DNA from: Thermococci archaeon
GTDB lineage: Archaea > Hadarchaeota > B88-G9
DNA length: 32,691 bases
Assembly: GCA_003660555.1 (NCBI GenBank)
Contig: QMUK01000004.1
Span: 1-32,691 of the forward strand
Direction of reading: 5' to 3'
Part shown: one piece after another, positions 26,891-32,691 of the stretch
How positions within the stretch are numbered: position 1 is the first letter of the stretch
How the letters are laid out: the number at the start of each line of letters is the position of its first letter
The notes under the pieces: model-generated
Told to the model about the DNA's origin: nothing
Databases searched by the model: none
Seen by the model: only the letters and a program-made list of their open reading frames with translations
Translations under genes and position numbers: made by a program

Positions 26891-28133
26891 TTTCTTTTGC
26901 TCTATCATAGCTTATCTTTCCTTCTTTCACCATTATCTCTACTATTTTGTCCACTAACTCACCCTTGGCACCCACACTCATTGCTATGTTCCTAGCGTGA
27001 AGTTTCATGTGTCCTCTCTGTATTCCCTCTTTTGCTAGTGCCCTGAGTGCAGCTAGGTTCTGTACTAATCCCACAGACCCCATTATGCCTGCCAACTCAG
27101 AGGCTCTATTTACTCCGAGGATCTTCATGCATACCTGAGCTACTGGATGCACTTTAGTGGCTCCTCCAACAGTTCCTACTGCCATTGGCATTTCCAGTGT
27201 TCCGACTAGATCTCCGTCTCTATTGACTTCCCACCTACTCAGAGGTTTGTAGCACCCAAATCTACAAGCATATGCGTGTGCACCAGCCTCAATAGCCCTG
27301 TGGTCCTGTGCTGTGGCTAGGGCAACAGCTATTACACCATTCATTATTCCTTTGTTGTGTGTCGCTGCTCTGTATGGATCGACTTCAGCCAATGCCCAAG
27401 CTGTTACTATTCCCTCTACTAGGTCTCTTCCTCCAAGTTCTTCTTTATCTACCACAGTTCTAGCTCTCACCAACCTCTTGTCTGCTAAATTAGATATTAT
27501 TCTGAGGTACACTTTCCCCCCAGTTATCTTCTCTATGTATGGGGCGACCGCTTCGCACATGGTGTTGACGGCATTAGCACCCATTGCGTCTCTCACGTCT
27601 ACTAAGAGATGAATAACTAGCATCTTACCAACAGGGGAATCCAAGACCCTAGTCTCTAGATCTATGGCACCACCACCAAATTTGACTAGTATCGGATCCT
27701 TTTCGTTGGCTATTTTTAATATTTCTTCTTTTTCGGATAATACCGCCTGAGACTGAAAGTAGGGGTCTTCTATTCCGACTACTTGAATTTGTCCTATCAT
27801 TACTGGATCCGTGACTTCATAGAATACTCCCCCTTTTTTCCTAGTCATTTTAGCAGCATTACTTGCTGCTGCCACCACTGATGGCTCCTCTAACACCATT
27901 GGTATCAGGTAGTCCCTTCCATTTATCAGGAAATTGGCCGCTATTCCAAGAGGGTAACTCATCGCACCTACTACGTTCTCTATCATTTTCTCTCCGACTT
28001 CCCTCCCTAGATTTCCGAAATTTGACAACAACTCTATTTCTTCATTTGATAGACCGGAAAAGTCTCTTAATACTTCTAGTCTCTCCTCTAGAGTGAGTTT
28101 ATAGAATCCTGGTATCCTAGAGGTCTTGCTCAA
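26868..28133 (-). CDS. Hydroxymethylglutaryl-CoA reductase, class II type
   Basis: SRIPGFYKLTLEERLEVL, MIENVVGAMSYPLGIAANFLINGRDYLIPMVLEEPSVVAAAS, VDVRDAMGANAVNTM, ATHNKGIMNG, GAHAYACR, EMPMAVGTVGGATKVHP. Confidence 0.96.
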   Translation of the reverse strand: MSKTSRIPGFYKLTLEERLEVLRDFSGLSNEEIELLSNFGNLGREVGEKMIENVVGAMSYPLGIAANFLINGRDYLIPMVLEEPSVVAAASNAAKMTRKKGGVFYEVTDPVMIGQIQVVGIEDPYFQSQAVLSEKEEILKIANEKDPILVKFGGGAIDLETRVLDSPVGKMLVIHLLVDVRDAMGANAVNTMCEAVAPYIEKITGGKVYLRIISNLADKRLVRARTVVDKEELGGRDLVEGIVTAWALAEVDPYRAATHNKGIMNGVIAVALATAQDHRAIEAGAHAYACRFGCYKPLSRWEVNRDGDLVGTLEMPMAVGTVGGATKVHPVAQVCMKILGVNRASELAGIMGSVGLVQNLAALRALAKEGIQRGHMKLHARNIAMSVGAKGELVDKIVEIMVKEGKISYDRAKEIMNELKS

Positions 28134-28137
28134 TGAA

Positions 28138-28830
28138 TCACCCGCCTAGGTAGGAGAGTGCTGTGCTTATTAAATCTACTAGTAAGTCCAGATCAGGATC
28201 GACTACCTCGGAGAAGTCAATGCTCTTAACCTCTAAGGAGGAAAGCAAATGTTCCAAAACATTCAGGAGTTGATTCCCTCCTAATTCTCCATGTTGAAAT
28301 CTCGAGTGGTTGTACTCCGGAGTAAGGACGTCTAGATCTACAGTCAGATGGGCCTGGCATCCAGAGAGGAAACTGCTCAAATCATTCACTATTTCAGTGA
28401 TGGAGTAGTCCTCTAAGTTCATATATCTTCTTCTTCGGAAATATCTCCTCCTATAGGGATATATCCTAACTCTGTCTTGGAAATAGCCCAATTCTGTCTT
28501 AGGGCTAGAGGGTATCATTAACACAGGAGCTATTATTGCCGCCTTCTTTAGGAAGTCTCTGAGAGAGAAGTAGAGCCATGATGCGTGATCGAACTCATCT
28601 CTCATTAAGTCTGTGTGAGCGTCTATTGAGACTACTGCTTTTGCTCCCAATGCCTTGCATAAGAAGTAAGTATTGGAGTGATCACCCATGACGAACACTT
28701 TCGATTTCGTGACCCTTCCTAACATTAGCTCGCTCCTATGGAGTAGTTTTAAGTTCAGACCCCTCTCTGACAAAGGAATTGCTAGGTCTTCAGTGAAGTA
28801 TGGCTCTTCGTCTCCCCATATTAAAGTCAC
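28138..28830 (-). CDS. Arginase/agmatinase (ureohydrolase)-family protein, divergent
   Basis: VMGDHSNTYF (GDHS), VVSIDAHTDLM (DAHxD), LTVDLDVLTPEY. GTG 28830 overlaps the upstream stop (GTGA), a better start than the track's 28905. Confidence 0.82.
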   Translation of the reverse strand: MTLIWGDEEPYFTEDLAIPLSERGLNLKLLHRSELMLGRVTKSKVFVMGDHSNTYFLCKALGAKAVVSIDAHTDLMRDEFDHASWLYFSLRDFLKKAAIIAPVLMIPSSPKTELGYFQDRVRIYPYRRRYFRRRRYMNLEDYSITEIVNDLSSFLSGCQAHLTVDLDVLTPEYNHSRFQHGELGGNQLLNVLEHLLSSLEVKSIDFSEVVDPDLDLLVDLISTALSYLGG

Positions 28831-30155
28831 TTCGTCGCTCTCGTCACTCTCAAGTTCCTCGCCCAGACTGGTGGAGTTGAAACCGGTATTTCTACTTCCC
28901 ACCACTCTACCTTCTCCTCCTCCCTTCCTACCTCCTCTATTGACTTTAAGAAATTCAGGAAGTTTTCACTCATCCTTAACCCTTTCAATCTGTGTCTTAT
29001 TTCCCCTTTCTCTATTAGATAGACTCCATCTCTGAATATTGTGGAGAAGTCTCCTGTTCTGTAGTTCTGGAATCTAGTGTACCAGTTGGAGTTCACCAGT
29101 ATTCCTCTCTCTATTTCTGAAATCATTTCCTCCATTCTTTTTCTGCCCGGCTCTAAAATGAGGTTAAATGGTCTGGGAGATATCCACCCAGCATTTCCTG
29201 TGTTATTTGTCTCGTACTTCTTGGATGTAGAGTGGTTGTGCAAGTACGTTTCAAGTACTCCCTCCCTAATCAGATATTTGTTTTTAGTAGGAAAGCCCTC
29301 GTCATCGAACTTCCTGGATCCTAGTCCTCCCTCTATTGTTGGATCGTCTCTTAAGTAAACTTTCTCACTAGCTATTTTCTCCCCTAACTTCTCTGCTAAG
29401 AAGGAAAATCCTGCTTCCACGTAAAATATGCTGGTCGCGAATGAAACGTAATCTAGTAAGTTCCCCATAACTATCGGGCTTAATAGAAGGTCGTACTTCC
29501 CAGGTTCTCCACTCCTCGCCTCTTTACTTAAAGTAGCCATTTCTCCAGCTATTTCTCCCGCCCTCTCTGGGTCGAATCCTCCTAAATCTCTGGAACAGGA
29601 CAGCCACTGTCCTGATCTTTCTTCATCTAAAAATGCTCTCACGTTTATTTTTATCTCAGTTCCTTTCTCGCTTGCCTCTATACCAGAACTACTCGCTAGA
29701 TTGACTTCTTCCACTATGGAGTATAGAGTGCCGGCGACTCTGTTCACTCCTTGCTCTAGCGCTGAATTGATTGCGCCTTCAGCCTTGTCGACCAATTCCG
29801 TGTCCATTGTCTCTATTTTCTTGTCATATATTCCCTTGATCTCGGTGTAATCGAATGGTCCAGTGGGTATTCCATAATAATCCTCCTTTGGCTTGAACGT
29901 CTCCAAATTAGAAATTATTCTTGGTAAAACTTCTTTCTCTACTTCATCTCCTAGAACTTCTATTTCTGAAACAGAGATCTTTTTGTCTTTTGAAATGAAA
30001 AGAGATACCTCTTTCTTCCTCCATTCCTTCACCACGTCTATCTTGTTGTTAGAGAACCTTATCTGTTTCATCTCATAGTCCCTAACTATAGAGATGACGT
30101 CCTCTGCACCGAGTTTCTTCACGCTCTCGACTATTTCGTTAGGAGAAATAGGCAA
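28827..30155 (-). CDS. TldE/PmbA-family protein (metalloprotease partner subunit)
   Basis: Full-length match to PmbA/TldE organisation (RDYEMKQIRFSNNKID..., ASSSGIEASEKGT, GLGSRKFDDEGFPTKNKYLIREGVLETYLHNHSTSKKYETNNTGNAGW). TTG 30155 sits 5 nt after GAGGAGGTGA; the track's 30254 start is too early. Confidence 0.9.
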   Translation of the reverse strand: MPISPNEIVESVKKLGAEDVISIVRDYEMKQIRFSNNKIDVVKEWRKKEVSLFISKDKKISVSEIEVLGDEVEKEVLPRIISNLETFKPKEDYYGIPTGPFDYTEIKGIYDKKIETMDTELVDKAEGAINSALEQGVNRVAGTLYSIVEEVNLASSSGIEASEKGTEIKINVRAFLDEERSGQWLSCSRDLGGFDPERAGEIAGEMATLSKEARSGEPGKYDLLLSPIVMGNLLDYVSFATSIFYVEAGFSFLAEKLGEKIASEKVYLRDDPTIEGGLGSRKFDDEGFPTKNKYLIREGVLETYLHNHSTSKKYETNNTGNAGWISPRPFNLILEPGRKRMEEMISEIERGILVNSNWYTRFQNYRTGDFSTIFRDGVYLIEKGEIRHRLKGLRMSENFLNFLKSIEEVGREEEKVEWWEVEIPVSTPPVWARNLRVTRATK

Positions 30156-30160
30156 TGGAA

Positions 30161-31579
30161 TCACCTCCTCGTTAATAATCTGACTCTCCTCAATCTCACG
30201 TGTGGACCTCCAAACCACACAGGGACTCCTTGCATCGGATCTCCTTTTCCACAATGCCCTGTTTCAAAGTCGAGGTCATTCCCCACTGCATCTACGCTTT
30301 TGTATAGACCTTCCGTGGTCATCTCGAGTATAGGTTCTCTCACTGGAGCTTTTATCTCCCCGTCCTCTATGAGATAGGAGTGTCTCCCTATGTACCTCTG
30401 ATTCCATCTCCTGTCGTCTATATTCCATTCCATGTAGGTCTTGATGTACACGCCTAGCTTAATGTCCTCTACTAACTCTTCAAAAGAGTGGTCTCCAGGT
30501 AACATGAAGGTATTGGCCATTCTGACTATTGGCTCTCTGTCATAGGAGGATGCCCTTGCAGAAGCATTGCTATTTGTCTCCAATTTGTAAGCTGTTTCTC
30601 TATTATGTAGCAATTCGTTGGCAACACCGTCTTTTATGAGATACCTCCTTCTAGCTTTGACTCCTTCGTCATCGTACAAGTAGAAACCAAAGGATCCTTC
30701 CAAGGTTGGATCCTCCACTATGGTTACTGCTTCACTGCCTATCTCCCATCCGAGCTTATCTGGAGACATGTAACTCTCTCCGGCTTGAGCAGCTTCTCTA
30801 CCCATTATCCTGTCTGCTTCGAAGGGGTGCCCACAGGACTCGTGCACAACTATCCCAGTTACCTGCGGCCCTATGACTACATCTAACTCCCCCTCCGGTG
30901 GTTTCTTACCATTAAACATTTTCTCCATTTCTCTTATTTCATTTAGCACCCTATCTCTGAAGTTAATCTCTTCTAGAGTCTCCCATCCCATGCTCTTACC
31001 AAATGAGCCCATGGTCTGAAGTACGTCGCCGTTTCTCATGAGCACAGCAGAGTAGAATGCTTCCACTCTAGTCACTTGGCTCTCTATTTTCGATCCCTCG
31101 CTGTTCGCGTAATGCTTCTCTGTACACTGATTCCTTATCTCCAAGAATCTAGAGGGTATTTTCACGTTGATCTCTTCTTCTAAGCCTAATATCTCCTTGT
31201 CTAAATCCATCAAGTAAGATATCCTTTCTTCCAAATCAACATCTCTTGGATCTATTTTCGGTCTATTCCCCCATTTATCTTCGGTGAATTCCTCATCCGA
31301 GAGTCCTTCTTCTCCTTTGAATGCCTTTGCCATTGATATTGCCTTCTTTACTGCGTTTTCTACCTCATCTTTCTCTAAGATGTTGGTGGATGCGAATCCC
31401 ATTGAACCATTGACCAAGACTCTGACACCAATTCCTCTGCTCAAGGAAAAACCAGATCCCTCTGGGACCCCGTTTTTCAGTATTACCTCTTCTGACCTCT
31501 TGAGCTCTAACCTAGCCTCAGAATAATCAGCTCCAAGTCTCGAGGCAAAATCAATCGTGTGTTCCAGTATGTCTTTCAT
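30161..31579 (-). CDS. tldD: TldD-family zinc metalloprotease
   Basis: VHESCGHPFEADRIMGREAAQAGESY (HExxxH), GSFGFYLYDDEGVKARRRYLIKDGVANELLHNRETA, GHCGKGDPMQGVPVWFGGPHVRLRRVRL. Confidence 0.95.
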   Translation of the reverse strand: MKDILEHTIDFASRLGADYSEARLELKRSEEVILKNGVPEGSGFSLSRGIGVRVLVNGSMGFASTNILEKDEVENAVKKAISMAKAFKGEEGLSDEEFTEDKWGNRPKIDPRDVDLEERISYLMDLDKEILGLEEEINVKIPSRFLEIRNQCTEKHYANSEGSKIESQVTRVEAFYSAVLMRNGDVLQTMGSFGKSMGWETLEEINFRDRVLNEIREMEKMFNGKKPPEGELDVVIGPQVTGIVVHESCGHPFEADRIMGREAAQAGESYMSPDKLGWEIGSEAVTIVEDPTLEGSFGFYLYDDEGVKARRRYLIKDGVANELLHNRETAYKLETNSNASARASSYDREPIVRMANTFMLPGDHSFEELVEDIKLGVYIKTYMEWNIDDRRWNQRYIGRHSYLIEDGEIKAPVREPILEMTTEGLYKSVDAVGNDLDFETGHCGKGDPMQGVPVWFGGPHVRLRRVRLLTRR

Positions 31580-31665
31580 ACTCCCTCCAAGTAGTTGGAG
31601 ACTCTTAGATTAAAACGTTAACTACGCAGACTCTATGACCTGATTTACATATATAGTAGAAATGC

Positions 31666-32226
31666 CTATTTTGAGGTTTGATCCAAGTCCATTTTTTCCT
31701 TAATCTCGTCTATATCAACTAATGTGTCCTTACATCCGTCTTTCAGTAACAGGACTGCTTGACATGGTATTCCTACTTCCTTGAGTTTATCCATTCCTAG
31801 GTTTGCTTCTTCGTAACAAGCCACACCTATAACTGCTTTAGGTCTCTTTTCCTTCACTATCTTTTTAACCATACTTCCTCCCGGCAAAACATATGTCTCA
31901 TATCCCCTTTCTTTTGCCAGTTTCCTAATTCTAAATATTTGACATTCCTCTATTTCACATCCGTCGCAAACCAATCCGAACTCGTTGTATTTGCATGGAC
32001 AATCTTTGTGCCTTAAACAGTGGGGGAGGAGTATAATTCTCTCGTTTTTCGGTACTTGTTTAAACTCTTCCTCGTTTAATTTATTCCTTATTTCGATGTG
32101 GAGGTAGTTCAAAAGATCTTCCTTTAGACCGAATTTCTTGCCTATGAATTCTAGGATTTCCGCAACGTCTTTGTGGAGCATAGAGTCTATTATGCTCCAC
32201 ACCTTGGCCCTTATTCTTCTCCTCAT
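31666..32226 (-). CDS. DUF116-family cysteine-rich protein
   Basis: ILLPHCLRHKDCPCKYNEFGLVCDGCEIEECQIFRIRKLAKERGYETYVLPGGSMVKKIVKEKRPKAVIGVACYEE is the typical DUF116 core. Confidence 0.88.
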   Translation of the reverse strand: MRRRIRAKVWSIIDSMLHKDVAEILEFIGKKFGLKEDLLNYLHIEIRNKLNEEEFKQVPKNERIILLPHCLRHKDCPCKYNEFGLVCDGCEIEECQIFRIRKLAKERGYETYVLPGGSMVKKIVKEKRPKAVIGVACYEEANLGMDKLKEVGIPCQAVLLLKDGCKDTLVDIDEIKEKMDLDQTSK

Positions 32227-32247
32227 TTCATTTTACCCCAGTGGCAT

Positions 32248-32691
32248 TTAATCCGAGGGAACTTTAACCTTGTGGGTAACTATTCTAGAGGAAGACGTGA
32301 ACTTCATTTTCCCGTATTTGTACTCGGCGAGAACGAATATCCCAATTGGACCTTCGCTTTCTAGAATATACCTAGACGTATCTATGTCTAAAGACTTCCA
32401 TTTAGTTCTCGTGTAATCGGAATACGTCTTCCCAACTCTGGACGGCTTCCCGTAAATCAGCTTATAGGACTCGGGGGTCCTTGAGAAATTTGCTTCTACC
32501 ATTAGGGAGTTTCCCATACTGGAGACGTTTATCTCGACTTCAGGCCATTCCTTTCCATCCTCAACTAGCTTAACGAATGAGAAGACTATAGACCAAGTCT
32601 CAGAGAGTCCATGAACTCCTGAATGTGTAGCATTCGGAATATAGACTATGTGGAAACTTTCGAGGAAGTCCTCGTAAGTGGACTCGAGTCC
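32248..32691 (-). CDS. Partial CDS of unknown function (N-terminus beyond right edge)
   Basis: The frame of the 89-aa ORF stays open upstream to the window end: ...GLESTYEDFLESFHIVYIPNATHSGVHGLSETWSIVFSFVKLVEDGKEWPEVEINVSSMGNSLMVEANFSRT.... Confidence 0.65.
   Translation of the reverse strand, partial: GLESTYEDFLESFHIVYIPNATHSGVHGLSETWSIVFSFVKLVEDGKEWPEVEINVSSMGNSLMVEANFSRTPESYKLIYGKPSRVGKTYSDYTRTKWKSLDIDTSRYILESEGPIGIFVLAEYKYGKMKFTSSSRIVTHKVKVPSD

Noticed and set aside
31585-31600. Small palindrome TCCAACTACTTGGA upstream of tldD
   Set aside because: The 5-bp stem is too short to distinguish from chance without comparative data.
1-32691. CRISPR array, IS element, prophage or toxin-antitoxin/defence island
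   Set aside because: I saw no regularly spaced direct repeats, transposase or integrase motifs, phage structural genes or recognised defence domains in the window.

Overview
The window is an archaeal-looking chromosomal segment. Support for this comes from TATA-like boxes ahead of genes, a mevalonate-pathway HMG-CoA reductase, purine genes of archaeal type, AGA/AGG-rich codon usage, and frequent TTG/GTG starts. It is mostly ordinary, densely packed metabolic and transport genes. Left to right (with strand) it contains: the C-terminus of a membrane-anchored protein (+); an MMPL/HAE3-type RND transporter (+); an SDR oxidoreductase (+); a UPF0145/YbjQ-like protein (+); tRNA-Gly(GCC) (-); a HExxH protein that appears frameshifted (+); an MFS transporter (-); an unknown protein plus a three-gene ABC exporter (+); and an IGHMBP2/UPF1-like SF1 helicase (-). 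Next comes a nearly gapless 10-kb minus-strand unit: hppA, a cyclic-2,3-DPG-synthetase-family protein, purC, purS, purF, a purF paralog, purD, purE, purM. Divergent from hppA is an exported coiled-coil protein with a duplicated beta-rich domain and a PGF-CTERM-like tail (+). The rest is an unknown protein (-), a flippase (-), a branched-chain aminotransferase (-), a SagB-type nitroreductase with an N-terminal membrane anchor (+), a class II HMG-CoA reductase (-), a divergent arginase/agmatinase-family protein (-), the TldE/TldD pair (-), a DUF116 protein (-), and a partial unknown CDS at the right edge (-). The strongest observation is the tandem PurF pair. The second copy has lost every recognisable glutaminase catalytic or glutamine-binding motif but keeps the PRPP-binding motif and the putative Fe-S cysteines. 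The coupling of this cluster to a membrane pyrophosphatase is also notable. I found no CRISPR array, insertion sequence, prophage or defence island.
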